64,000 nt of DNA from Sphingobacterium sp. N143 (GTDB lineage Bacteria > Bacteroidota > Bacteroidia > Sphingobacteriales > Sphingobacteriaceae). Of this stretch, positions 1 through 8,242 are shown piece after piece (the first letter of the stretch is position 1; each line of letters opens with the position of its first letter). The notes below the pieces were generated by a model. That model saw only the letters and a program-made list of their open reading frames with translations. It made no database searches and was not told the DNA's origin. The position numbers and the translations under genes are program-made. The stretch is from the NCBI RefSeq assembly GCF_030325625.1, contig NZ_JACAIS010000002.1, positions 333,913 to 397,912 on the forward strand. The letters run 5' to 3'.

Positions 1-33
1 GGGAAAGTAACAGATGTAAGAGAGTTGATCTAA
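1..33 (+). CDS. leuC: 3-isopropylmalate dehydratase large subunit, C-terminal tail (partial)
   Basis: An open frame from the first base reads [10 protein letters not shown] and stops at TAA (31-33). This fits the usual C-terminal tail of the large subunit of isopropylmalate isomerase, and leuD follows 10 bases later, the normal leuCD order. The rest of the gene lies outside the window. The call rests on ten residues plus context, so the identity is inferred mainly from the neighbour. Confidence 0.7.
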   Translation, partial: GKVTDVRELI

Positions 34-43
34 GCAGAAAAAA

Positions 44-634
44 ATGAAAAAATTTGAAACTTTAACTTCACAGGTAGTACCGCTGCCTATTGAAAATATT
101 GATACCGATCAGATTATACCAGCACGCTTCCTGAAGGCAACTACACGGGAAGGATTTGGAGATAACCTATTCCGTGACTGGCGTTTTGACAGCGATAATC
201 AACCAAAAACTGATTTCGTGCTGAATAATCCGACCTATTCGGGGAAAATATTGGTGGCAGGTAAAAATTTTGGCTGTGGTTCGAGCCGCGAACATGCTGC
301 CTGGGCCATTCAAGACTATGGTTTTGATGTGGTCATCAGCTCGTTCTTTGCGGATATCTTCAAAGGAAATGCCCTAAATAACGGTGTATTACCGATACAG
401 GTTCCCGAAGAATTTTTGGAAAAAATATTTGAACTGGTGCACAAAAATCCAGGTACCGAAATTATCGTCGACCTCGAAAAACAAACTGTGATGTTAACTG
501 AAACCGGCGATCAATTTGAATTTGAAATCAATCCATACAAAAAATCATGTTTGATCAATGGATATGATGACATCGATTTTATCTTGAATCAAAAGGATTT
601 GATTGCATCATTCGAAGCAAACAGACAATGGTAG
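44..634 (+). CDS. leuD: 3-isopropylmalate dehydratase small subunit
   Basis: LeuD (196 aa) is the swivel-domain subunit of isopropylmalate isomerase and works with LeuC in the second step of leucine synthesis in the cytoplasm. Family motifs are clear: [13 protein letters not shown] near residues 19-31 and [15 protein letters not shown] near 74-88, the loop that docks on the Fe-S subunit. Length is normal for the family. The stop codon overlaps the ATG of the next gene (ATGGTAG, 628-634), so the ABC protein downstream is probably translationally coupled to leuD. Confidence 0.97.
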   Translation: MKKFETLTSQVVPLPIENIDTDQIIPARFLKATTREGFGDNLFRDWRFDSDNQPKTDFVLNNPTYSGKILVAGKNFGCGSSREHAAWAIQDYGFDVVISSFFADIFKGNALNNGVLPIQVPEEFLEKIFELVHKNPGTEIIVDLEKQTVMLTETGDQFEFEINPYKKSCLINGYDDIDFILNQKDLIASFEANRQW

Positions 635-2106
635 ATCCTGTCGTCCATATTGCCAATTTAACTATTCAGTACGGTAAAGATACCGTACTGCAAGACTTAA
701 ATTGGCAAATTTTTCCGGGCGAACAATGGATCTTGGGCGGTCCAAGTGGCACTGGAAAAACGACACTTGCAAAAGCTATTGCCGGGCAATTGAAATATGA
801 AGGTAAAATCGCAGTCCACCTTGATCCCAATAGTCCCCTTCCAGCAAAAATTCACTACGTTTCCAACTGGTTCCAGTTTACCAATCTCGAAGGTGATCGC
901 AACTTTTATTACCAGCAGCGATACAACAAATTCGCGAAAAACGATACATTAACGGTTTTTGCCGAACTAAAACATTTTGCGCAGGAACAACAGCTCTCAT
1001 TTGAAAACGTACGTTCTTACCTGACAATTTTTGGATTCGAAAATTTCAAAGACCAGCAATTGATCGAGCTTTCCAGTGGCGAGCACAAAAGGCTACAATT
1101 GATCAAAGCCTTATGGCTCCAGCCTCAATTGCTCATTATCGACCAGCCATATACAGGGTTAGATGCACAGTCGAGAAAAGATCTCAATCGGGTTTTTGAT
1201 CAGCTTGCAGATAAGGGCGTTTCATTGTTGCTGATCAGTAATGATGACGAACAACCCAGCTGCATCAACCGTTTTGCTGAGATTCAGGCGGGGAAAATCG
1301 TTTTTCGCCAAACGAGTGAAGAGATTTCCAAGGGTATCCCCCGAACAAAAAAAGCATTACCCTATTTTCTGCAACACCCCCCCAAGGTATCTGCTCATGT
1401 CATGGTAAAAATGAACAAGATCAATATCTCTTACGGTGATAAACAGATTTTAAAGAACATTGACTGGGAAGTAAAGGCAGGTGAAAAATGGTTGTTGCAA
1501 GGTCATAATGGTTCCGGAAAATCAACGCTGCTTAGTCTGATCAATGGTGACCATCCACAGGCTTATGCCAATGACATCCACCTTTTTGGGAAGAAAAGAG
1601 GATCCGGAGAAAGTATCTGGGACATCAAAGAACACTTAGGCATCATATCTCCCGAATTACACTGGTATTATGATATGAACGCTAACGTTGGACAGACCAT
1701 TGCTTCGGGATTCTTTGATTCCATGAGTCTTTACCAGCGGTTAGGATTTGAACAGCAGCAAAAGCTCGAGCAGATTCTTCACTTCTTTGATCTCAAAGAG
1801 GTTAAACACAAAACATTAGGCTCATTACCATTGGGTCAACAACGTTTGGTCTTATTGGCGCGTACAATCGTGAAACATCCGGAACTGCTGATTTTGGACG
1901 AACCCTGTCAGGGCTTGGACAAAGAACAAACTCAATATTTCAACGACGTCATCGATGACCTGAGTAAAAGCGGTCAGACCCTCATCTATGTGGGACATTT
2001 CCAAACACAGTTGCCAGCTTGCATTGACAATAAAATCGTGTTGGAAAAAGGGGAAGTAAAGGCTGTAACTGAAGTTATCCACAAAAAAGAAACGTTATCA
2101 ACATGA
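628..2106 (+). CDS. Tandem ABC ATPase, ModF/PhrA-like, without membrane domain
   Basis: A 492-aa soluble protein with two ABC ATPase domains and no membrane segment, the layout and length of E. coli ModF. Domain 1: Walker [11 protein letters not shown], signature LSSGE, Walker B LLIIDQP. Domain 2: Walker [10 protein letters not shown], signature LPLGQ, Walker B LLILDEP. Domain 1 has Gln where the catalytic Glu normally sits, and domain 2 has a degenerate signature. These two defects fall in the same composite nucleotide site, so one site should hydrolyse ATP and the other should mainly bind it. The gene overlaps leuD by 7 bases and precedes leuB by 83, so it travels in the leucine operon. Its substrate or partner is unknown; a regulatory or repair-linked ATPase is as likely as a transporter subunit. 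Confidence 0.85.
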   Translation: MVDPVVHIANLTIQYGKDTVLQDLNWQIFPGEQWILGGPSGTGKTTLAKAIAGQLKYEGKIAVHLDPNSPLPAKIHYVSNWFQFTNLEGDRNFYYQQRYNKFAKNDTLTVFAELKHFAQEQQLSFENVRSYLTIFGFENFKDQQLIELSSGEHKRLQLIKALWLQPQLLIIDQPYTGLDAQSRKDLNRVFDQLADKGVSLLLISNDDEQPSCINRFAEIQAGKIVFRQTSEEISKGIPRTKKALPYFLQHPPKVSAHVMVKMNKINISYGDKQILKNIDWEVKAGEKWLLQGHNGSGKSTLLSLINGDHPQAYANDIHLFGKKRGSGESIWDIKEHLGIISPELHWYYDMNANVGQTIASGFFDSMSLYQRLGFEQQQKLEQILHFFDLKEVKHKTLGSLPLGQQRLVLLARTIVKHPELLILDEPCQGLDKEQTQYFNDVIDDLSKSGQTLIYVGHFQTQLPACIDNKIVLEKGEVKAVTEVIHKKETLST

Positions 2107-2133
2107 AAAATGTGGAAAACGTCAATTAAATAA

Positions 2134-2175
2134 CAGATATTAGATGATGGATATTAGACAGTTCTAATATCTAAA
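2134..2175. repeat. AT-rich degenerate inverted repeat upstream of leuB
   Basis: The gap between the ABC gene and leuB carries GATATTAGA (2150-2158) facing TCTAATATC (2163-2171), plus another AGATATTAGA copy at 2135-2144. A similar ATATCTAAAATCTAA tract lies upstream of glyS (34606-34635). It may be a scattered intergenic repeat or simple AT-rich drift. No function is shown. Confidence 0.35.
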
Positions 2176-2189
2176 TACTAAATAAAACA

Positions 2190-3263
2190 ATGAAGAAAAA
2201 TATTTTAATCATACCTGGAGATGGCATCGGCCAAGAAGTTACGACATGGGGTAAAAAAGTTTTACAAAAAATCGGTGAAAATTATGGTCATGAATTTAGC
2301 TTTGATGAGGCGATCATGGGCCATACTGCGATTGAAGCTACAGGTAATCCACTTCCAGATGAAACATTGGCGAAAGCAAAAGCTTCCGATGCGATCCTTT
2401 TCGGTGCCATTGGACATATCAAGTATGATAACGATCCTTCGGCAAAAGTAAGACCTGAACAAGGTTTATTGAAAATCCGCAAGGAATTAGGTCTTTATGC
2501 AAACCTTCGCCCAATTCTTTTATTTGACGAATTATTGGATGCTTCAAGCCTAAAGCCTGAGATCCTTCAGGGAACAGATATTCTGTTCTTCCGTGAGTTG
2601 ACAGGCGATGTTTATTTTGGGGAGAAAAACCGTAACGAGGACAATACCTTTGCCTCAGATCTGATGAACTATAACCGTTACGAAGTTGAACGTATTGCAC
2701 GCAAAGCTTTTGATGCAGCTCGTACACGTAGCAAAAGATTATGCTCTGTTGATAAAGCCAACGTATTGGAAACTTCGCGCCTTTGGCGAGAAGTGGTACA
2801 GGAAATTGCAAAAGAATACCCAGATGTTGAAACAGAACACATGTTTATCGATAATGCAGCAATGCAGTTGGTAAAAAACCCGAAGAAATTTGATGTGGTA
2901 TTAACAGCCAATCTTTTTGGTGATATCTTGACCGACGAAGCTTCACAGATTGCAGGTTCAATGGGCATGCTGGCTTCTGCTTCCGTAGGTGATGGCACAG
3001 GTTTCTTTGAACCTATCCACGGTTCTGCACACGATATCGCGGGTCAAAATAAAGCAAACCCGCTTGCGTCTATTTTATCAGCCGCATTAATGCTTGATAT
3101 CAGCTTTGGCCTGCAGGAAGAAGCTAAAGCAGTGACCAATGCTGTTGCTGAAACATTAAAAGCTGGTTGGAGAACCGGTGATATTGCCAACAGCAGTACA
3201 GAAACATCAAAAATCTTAGGTACTCAGGAAATGGGTGAAAAAGTATTGGAGTTTATTAAATAG
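2190..3263 (+). CDS. leuB: 3-isopropylmalate dehydrogenase
   Basis: LeuB (357 aa) oxidises and decarboxylates 3-isopropylmalate to 2-ketoisocaproate with NAD+ in leucine synthesis. The start IIPGDGIGQEV, the substrate loop RELTGDVYFGE (about residues 138-148), the catalytic-Tyr region NRYEVERIARKAF and the metal and NAD region NLFGDILTDEASQIAGS followed by FFEPIHGSAHDIAG are all typical. Length is normal. It lies between the ABC ATPase and leuA, all on the plus strand, so it is probably part of the leu operon, although the 83-base gap before it could hold its own signals. Confidence 0.97.
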   Translation: MKKNILIIPGDGIGQEVTTWGKKVLQKIGENYGHEFSFDEAIMGHTAIEATGNPLPDETLAKAKASDAILFGAIGHIKYDNDPSAKVRPEQGLLKIRKELGLYANLRPILLFDELLDASSLKPEILQGTDILFFRELTGDVYFGEKNRNEDNTFASDLMNYNRYEVERIARKAFDAARTRSKRLCSVDKANVLETSRLWREVVQEIAKEYPDVETEHMFIDNAAMQLVKNPKKFDVVLTANLFGDILTDEASQIAGSMGMLASASVGDGTGFFEPIHGSAHDIAGQNKANPLASILSAALMLDISFGLQEEAKAVTNAVAETLKAGWRTGDIANSSTETSKILGTQEMGEKVLEFIK

Positions 3264-3375
3264 TAATGAGACATAAGTAATGAGTAGTATGCATTTGATG
3301 CTGCAAGCCCATAGCGGTAGCATTTAGACGCGCTGTTTCTTACTTATTTAGTATAAATCTTTGAATTAAGAAATT

Positions 3376-4539
3376 ATGTTACACGACCCTAATCATCTTT
3401 ACATTTTCGACACCACCTTACGTGATGGCGAACAGGTGCCCGGCTGCCAATTAACTACACCAGAGAAAATTGAGATCGCCAAAGACCTGGAAAAACTGGG
3501 TGTGGATATCATCGAGGCCGGTTTCCCTGTGTCAAGCCCTGGTGATTTCCAATCTGTCGTAGAATTGTCCAAAGCGGTGAACGATGTCATTATATGTGCA
3601 TTGACCCGCGCCAATCAAAACGATATTGATGTAGCTGCGGAAGCATTGAAATATGCCAAACGGCCACGTATTCATACCGGAATCGGCTCTTCGGACATGC
3701 ATATCAAATATAAATTCAACAGCACAAGAGAAGAAATTTTAGAGCGTGCCGTTGCTGCCGTAAAACATGCCAAATCCTATGTGGAAGATGTCGAGTTTTA
3801 TGCCGAAGATGCTGGCCGTGCAGATTTGGAATTTTTGGCTAAAATGGTTGAGTCTGTTATTGCTGCCGGTGCTACGGTCGTTAATATCCCCGATACCAAT
3901 GGTTATTGTTTGCCTGATCAATACGGTTCTAAAATCAAGTATCTGAAAGAAAATGTACGTAATATCGATCAGGCAATTATCTCCGCGCACTGTCACAATG
4001 ATTTAGGACTTGCAACAGCAAATTCTATTGCTGCAATACAAAATGGTGCCCGCCAGGTGGAATGTACAATCAATGGTATTGGCGAGCGTGCAGGAAACAC
4101 CTCATTGGAAGAAGTGGCCATGATCCTTAAAGTGCATAACCAATCGTTCGGAAGCTTAACCTCGAATATCGATAGCCGCATGTTCACCTACTTATCCCGT
4201 AAAGTAAGTGAAATGATGAACATGCCTGTACAGCCGAACAAAGCAATTGTCGGCCGCAATGCCTTCGCCCATAGTTCAGGTATTCACCAGGATGGTTTCT
4301 TAAAACACCGTGAAAACTATGAGATCATCCGGCCAGAAGATGTGGGTCTCGATGAAGCAGATATCATCTTGACTGCCCGTTCGGGAAGACATGCCCTTAA
4401 ACACCATTTGGAGCGTTTAGGCTTCCATCTTGAAAAAGAGGATCTGGCAGATTGCTATCAACGCTTTTTAGTTTTGGCCGACGAAAAGAAGAATATTTGT
4501 GATGATGACCTCAAAAGCCTCATCCGAGAGAAAATATAA
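3376..4539 (+). CDS. leuA: 2-isopropylmalate synthase, short form without C-terminal regulatory domain
   Basis: LeuA condenses 2-ketoisovalerate with acetyl-CoA, the committed step of leucine synthesis. The TIM-barrel motifs are present: [13 protein letters not shown] near residue 10, HCHNDLGLA near 212, and the [14 protein letters not shown] stretch near 235-248, followed by the [15 protein letters not shown] segment. At 387 aa the protein ends in the linker helices; the roughly 130-residue C-terminal LeuA dimer domain that binds leucine in long forms (about 500 aa or more) is absent. A terminator follows the stop codon directly, so it is not a frameshifted longer gene. Homocitrate or citramalate synthase is less likely given the flanking leuB, leuC and leuD. 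Confidence 0.9.
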   Translation: MLHDPNHLYIFDTTLRDGEQVPGCQLTTPEKIEIAKDLEKLGVDIIEAGFPVSSPGDFQSVVELSKAVNDVIICALTRANQNDIDVAAEALKYAKRPRIHTGIGSSDMHIKYKFNSTREEILERAVAAVKHAKSYVEDVEFYAEDAGRADLEFLAKMVESVIAAGATVVNIPDTNGYCLPDQYGSKIKYLKENVRNIDQAIISAHCHNDLGLATANSIAAIQNGARQVECTINGIGERAGNTSLEEVAMILKVHNQSFGSLTSNIDSRMFTYLSRKVSEMMNMPVQPNKAIVGRNAFAHSSGIHQDGFLKHRENYEIIRPEDVGLDEADIILTARSGRHALKHHLERLGFHLEKEDLADCYQRFLVLADEKKNICDDDLKSLIREKI

Positions 4540-4546
4540 ACGAAGG

Positions 4547-4570
4547 AAGGCTGCTCATGCAGCCTTTTTT
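4547..4570 (+). terminator. Rho-independent terminator after leuA
   Basis: AAGGCTGC (4547-4554) pairs with GCAGCCTT (4559-4566) across a TCAT loop and runs into a T-tract. It ends the leu transcript 8 bases after leuA, so ilvA needs its own promoter in the 180-base gap that follows. Confidence 0.9.
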
Positions 4571-4750
4571 CATCAGAAAATACTTTTTTAAAACAGTCAG
4601 TAGCACAAAGTATAGTAGGTTTTGTTTGATACAGCTGCTGTCTTTTCACAAAAATCAACTAAATTTAAACATACAGTAGCGGTAGAATATCTCGTATAAC
4701 AACGGATATCAGCATTTTCTGTACTACCTTAACTGGGTAATCATCTCACA

Positions 4751-5998
4751 ATGGATCTATCAACCTTAAACATCGATTCAGAAGCTACGCTTGAACGCAT
4801 CAAAACCGTAGTCAACCGTACGCCTTTGCAATATAACCGACATCTATCCGAAAAATATGGCGCAGAAGTCTACCTCAAACGCGAAGATTTACAGGTAGTC
4901 CGCTCGTATAAACTGCGCGGAGCCTACAACAAAATCACTTCCCTGACCGAGGAAGAGAGACAACGTGGCGTGGTCTGTGCCAGTGCAGGCAACCATGCAC
5001 AGGGGGTCGCTTTCTCTTGCAACAAACTGGATATTAAAGGGGTCATCTTTATGCCTGGCCCGACACCACGTCAAAAAATTTCCCAAACAGAGATGTGGGG
5101 CAACGGTAATGTGGAAATCATCCTGACCGGCGATACCTTTGACGATTGCCAAAAGGCTGCCTTGGCTTACACCCAAGAACATGGCATGACTTTTATCCCA
5201 CCCTTTGATGATCTCAAAGTGGTGGAAGGACAAGGCACTGTAGCCGTTGAAGCGCTACAGGATCTCCCTGATATGGACGCCATATTTATCCCCATCGGGG
5301 GTGGCGGTCTTGCGGCAGGAGCAAGCTACTATCTGAAAAGCAAAAACAAAGCAATCAAGTGCTATGGCGTTGAGCCCGAAGGTGCTCCATCCATGCAGGC
5401 AGCCTTAGATCATGGACAACCTATTGAACTGGAGCATATTAATAAATTTGTGGATGGCGCGGCCGTAAAAAAAATTGGTGCAACCACCTTCGAGATTGCC
5501 AAACAGCTGCTGGATGACACACGCTCTATTCCAGAAGGCAAGATCTGTACCTGTATCTTAGAGCTCTATAATAAAGATGCTATTGTGGTCGAACCGGCAG
5601 GTGCACTTTCCGTTGCAGCACTGGAGTTTCACAAGGATGAAATTAAAGGCAAAAAAGTTGTCTGTATCATTTCTGGAGGAAATAATGATATTGACCGCAT
5701 GAGTGAAATCAAAGAATTGTCTCTACTTTACGAAGGATACAAACACTATTTTATCGTCCGTTTCCCACAGAGACCTGGCGCACTGAAGCTTTTTGTATCT
5801 GAAGTGCTTGGGCCTAAAGATGATATCACACGATTTGAATTCATCAAAAAGACTGAAAGAGAACGGGGCCCTGCCTTAGTCGGTATTGAGCTCAATAAGC
5901 CCGACGATTATGAGACATTGATTACCCGCATGAAAGAATATAAGTTTGATGTCATCGAAATCAACAAAGATCAGACGTTATTTGAATACCTTGTTTAA
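4751..5998 (+). CDS. ilvA: Threonine dehydratase (biosynthetic type)
   Basis: IlvA (415 aa) is a PLP enzyme that deaminates threonine to 2-ketobutyrate, the entry step to isoleucine. The PLP lysine lies in RSYKLRGAYNK (K54), the glycine-rich phosphate loop in IGGGGLAAG (about 180-188), and a serine-family motif in SGGNNDIDRM. The C-terminal part (about 335-415, beginning with the YFIVRFPQRPGALK stretch) is a single ACT-like domain, as in short IlvA forms, against two in E. coli (514 aa). It probably carries isoleucine feedback. It follows leuA but behind a terminator, so it is likely transcribed separately. Confidence 0.95.
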   Translation: MDLSTLNIDSEATLERIKTVVNRTPLQYNRHLSEKYGAEVYLKREDLQVVRSYKLRGAYNKITSLTEEERQRGVVCASAGNHAQGVAFSCNKLDIKGVIFMPGPTPRQKISQTEMWGNGNVEIILTGDTFDDCQKAALAYTQEHGMTFIPPFDDLKVVEGQGTVAVEALQDLPDMDAIFIPIGGGGLAAGASYYLKSKNKAIKCYGVEPEGAPSMQAALDHGQPIELEHINKFVDGAAVKKIGATTFEIAKQLLDDTRSIPEGKICTCILELYNKDAIVVEPAGALSVAALEFHKDEIKGKKVVCIISGGNNDIDRMSEIKELSLLYEGYKHYFIVRFPQRPGALKLFVSEVLGPKDDITRFEFIKKTERERGPALVGIELNKPDDYETLITRMKEYKFDVIEINKDQTLFEYLV

Positions 5999-6035
5999 TA
6001 AGAAAGCCAGCAGTGAAACCGCTGGCTTTCTTATT
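5997..6035 (+). terminator. Terminator overlapping the ilvA stop codon
   Basis: A perfect 15-base inverted repeat (5997-6011 with 6021-6035; core AGAAAGCCAGC / GCTGGCTTTCT) starts inside the TAA stop of ilvA. The right arm is T-rich, consistent with intrinsic termination. Confidence 0.9.
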
Positions 6036-6167
6036 TATTGATTTTTCCTATTGTTTTAGGCTAAATTCCAGGTATCTACAGGAAGCATTTTTAAAGCCTC
6101 AAAAAAACATGCTATTTTCGTCGCTTAAAAATCTTATCTTTAAGTGTTTAATCAAATATAGACAGAC

Positions 6168-6683
6168 ATGAGAATATTAGTTTTAACAATTTTGACATTA
6201 ATCGGTCAACTTGCTTTTGCGCAGACCGACAAAAGCAAACGACCAAGTCCACCGGACAGTGTTAAGGTAACAACCACAGATGGAGTCACCATTGACATCC
6301 ATTACAGTCGTCCATCACTCAAAGGCCGCCAATTAGGTGTTGATATTGCTCCAATTGGTACGGTCTGGCGTACGGGTGCGAATGAAGCCACTACCATTGA
6401 ATTTGACAAGGATGTACTTGTTGAAGGAAAAAAATTAGCAGCAGGCAAATACGGACTCTATAGTATACCCGGAGAACACGAAACCACCATCATGTTCAAT
6501 AAGGTCTGGAACCAATGGGGAACAAAATACGATGAGAAAGAAGATGCTTTGCGTATTTCCGTAAGCAATGGTACGGCAAATAACAACCAGGAACAATTCA
6601 AGATCGGAGCTACTCCCGAAGGAACTATATCATTGGAATGGGGAGAATATATTGTCCCTTTCAATGTCAAGGCGAGCAACTAA
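6168..6683 (+). CDS. DUF2911 family secreted protein
   Basis: A 171-aa protein with a clear Sec signal peptide (MRILVLTILTLIGQLAFAQ). The body carries the DUF2911 pattern: VTTTDGVTIDIHYSRPSLKGR, then VWRTGANEATTIEFDKDV and LAAGKYGLYSIPG. The family is common in Bacteroidota, is predicted to lie in the periplasm or outer envelope, and has no established function. It stands alone: ilvA ends 169 bases upstream behind a terminator and the next genes run the other way. Confidence 0.85.
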   Translation: MRILVLTILTLIGQLAFAQTDKSKRPSPPDSVKVTTTDGVTIDIHYSRPSLKGRQLGVDIAPIGTVWRTGANEATTIEFDKDVLVEGKKLAAGKYGLYSIPGEHETTIMFNKVWNQWGTKYDEKEDALRISVSNGTANNNQEQFKIGATPEGTISLEWGEYIVPFNVKASN

Positions 6684-6711
6684 TCGTTCATCTCCGGACT
6701 GAACGCCTTCT

Positions 6712-6763
6712 TGCAATGGCACATGCTCTTGTCTAATGGTGGCACCAGACATGTGCTATTGCA
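6712..6763. terminator. Hairpin between convergent gene ends
   Basis: TGCAATGGCACATG (6712-6725) pairs with CATGTGCTATTGCA (6750-6763), one G-U pair apart from perfect. It lies between the end of the DUF2911 gene and the end of the symporter remnant. It may stop transcription from both sides, but it lacks a long T-tract. Confidence 0.5.
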
Positions 6764-7468
6764 TCATTTCATTTCTTTGTTTTCATTCAGCCCATATTTT
6801 GCGATAAAAGCATCATACTCATCTTCCTCACGACTCATTTTATCATACCAGTTTTTCTTCAGAATTAGCGTCGTGATCCCCAGTATCAGGATACTTGTCA
6901 CCAATCCTTGCCTTTGTTGGATCACAATGTACATGGGAATCAAGGTCAAACAACATTGCCATATGATTCCAACTGCCACGTTGAACATATCGCGCTTAAA
7001 ATGATCATTCTTCTTCAGATCAGGGTATTTTTCCAGGGCCTTCTGATGAATGGCCCTCCAGAACCCCCATGGGCGCACACGCACATAGAAATCTATCAAT
7101 ACCGCATCTTCTGTAGGTTTGGAAAGCCAGGTTCCGGCAAAACAACCGAATAAAGACAATACAAACAAAAATGGAAAATAATATAACGGCAGCGTATCCG
7201 GAAAAAATTGTGGTAATAGGATTGCCCCGAATATTCCTGCCAGCATGCCCCAAAAGAATCCGGAACCATTAAAACGCCACCAATGCCATTTCAGCACATT
7301 GGCAGCAATATATCCCCCATATAAAGCCGATACAATCCATTGTAAAACCGAATTAATATTCTGTACATATAAGCCAATAACTGTACTACAAATGACCACA
7401 GAAACCGAAACTATATAACTCAGCCGGATCTGTTTTTTGGGTGAAGCCGATCGATAGAAAAATTTATA
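6764..7468 (-). pseudogene. Sodium:solute symporter (SSS family), C-terminal remnant
   Basis: The frame gives about 235 residues matching only the last part of an SSS-family transporter. It contains the conserved INSVLQWIVSALYGGYIAAN, KWHWWRFNGSGFFWG and a charged tail ending in a KNWYDKMSREEDEYD-type segment, with four or so membrane segments. Full members are about 500-560 aa. Upstream the frame remains open, without ATG, to a TGA at 7469-7471, and recognisable symporter-like residues (SPKKQIRLSYIVSVSV) appear up to about 7450. There it runs into an AraC-type regulator in another frame. The N-terminal half is missing, so it cannot be a working transporter. A GTG at 7397-7399 could start a 211-aa fragment, but I see no reason to think it is used. 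Confidence 0.8.
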
Positions 7469-7959
7469 TCATCCCCTTTGGAAAGTTCATACAATAAAAC
7501 CAGAAGCTTCATAACAGCATAGAAACCATCGCGTTCCAAGGTCAATATCCGCAGTAGTGGCAGTACGCGATCCACCGTACCTTTACCAAAGACCACCCCA
7601 CGGGATGCCTTCGCCAATAGTTGCTGGATGCTTGCAAACTGCTTTTTATCCAAATACTGCTCAATGAGGGAGGGGTGAAACTGAATGGTGATTTCATGAA
7701 TATCATTCGATTGGCATTCTCCGTCTTTCCAGGCATGTTCAAGTTCTGGACTTGCTATGAGAACCAGATCCTGTTCCCCTATGGTTTCCACAGAATTACC
7801 AATAATCCGCTGCGCACCTGAAGCACCCTCTACATAATTGAGTTCATATTCAGGATGGATATGTACCGGAAAAGTAAATGAAGATTTCCTTCTATCAAAG
7901 ACAACAAAACAGTCATCAGCGGACAATGGCGATTTCTCTCGAAATATATCAGGTCTCAT
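7420..7959 (-). pseudogene. AraC-family regulator, N-terminal remnant lacking the DNA-binding domain
   Basis: From ATG 7957-7959 about 180 residues match the sensor half of AraC-family regulators of this phylum: FPVHIHPEYELNYVEG cupin motif near residue 30, LVLIASPELEHAW, and helices ending in LLVLLYELSKGDDINF. The two helix-turn-helix motifs (about 100 residues) are absent; the frame stops at TGA 7420-7422 inside symporter-derived DNA. The fusion is out of frame. A start 12 codons upstream (7993-7995) is possible but MRPDIFREKSPL looks like the real N-terminus. It may be expressed as a ligand-binding fragment, but it cannot bind DNA in the usual way. Confidence 0.8.
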
Positions 7960-8190
7960 AAATTTAGCTTTTTTCCCTCTTGGTAAATTACCCAAACTTA
8001 ACGAAAATTACACGCTTAATCAATTTATTTCCCATTCTGCCCATGTTAAACTCCATTTTCCCTCGCTTTATTAAAACGATGCTTGCTATGCAAATCATCC
8101 CCCGCACAGGGGCACAAGCAGCATTATCGAACAGTGACATGCTTTCCTACGGACCTCATCTGAACTCCTATTCCCTCCAGAGGTTACCGC

Positions 8191-8230
8191 AAAAAAAAGA
8201 GGTTGGTTTAAGAAACAGCCTCTTTTTTTT
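8191..8230 (-). terminator. Terminator after the S9 peptidase gene
   Basis: A-run plus GAGGTTG (8191-8205) pairs with CAGCCTC plus T-run (8216-8230), with one G-U pair. A-tract and T-tract flank both sides, so it can act in either direction. It lies 12 bases past the S9 peptidase stop. The 230 bases between it and the AraC remnant contain no gene that I can support. Confidence 0.85.
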
Positions 8231-8242
8231 GGATTTGGGGAA

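Noticed and set aside
2419..2811. 130-residue open frame on the minus strand across leuB
   Set aside because: It lies within the strongly conserved leuB gene on the other strand, has no homologous features, no ribosome-binding site and no signal or domain pattern; it is a shadow frame.
4540..4750. Remnant of a LeuA regulatory domain after a frameshift
   Set aside because: The region begins with an intrinsic terminator and shows no LeuA-dimer-like reading frame in any phase.
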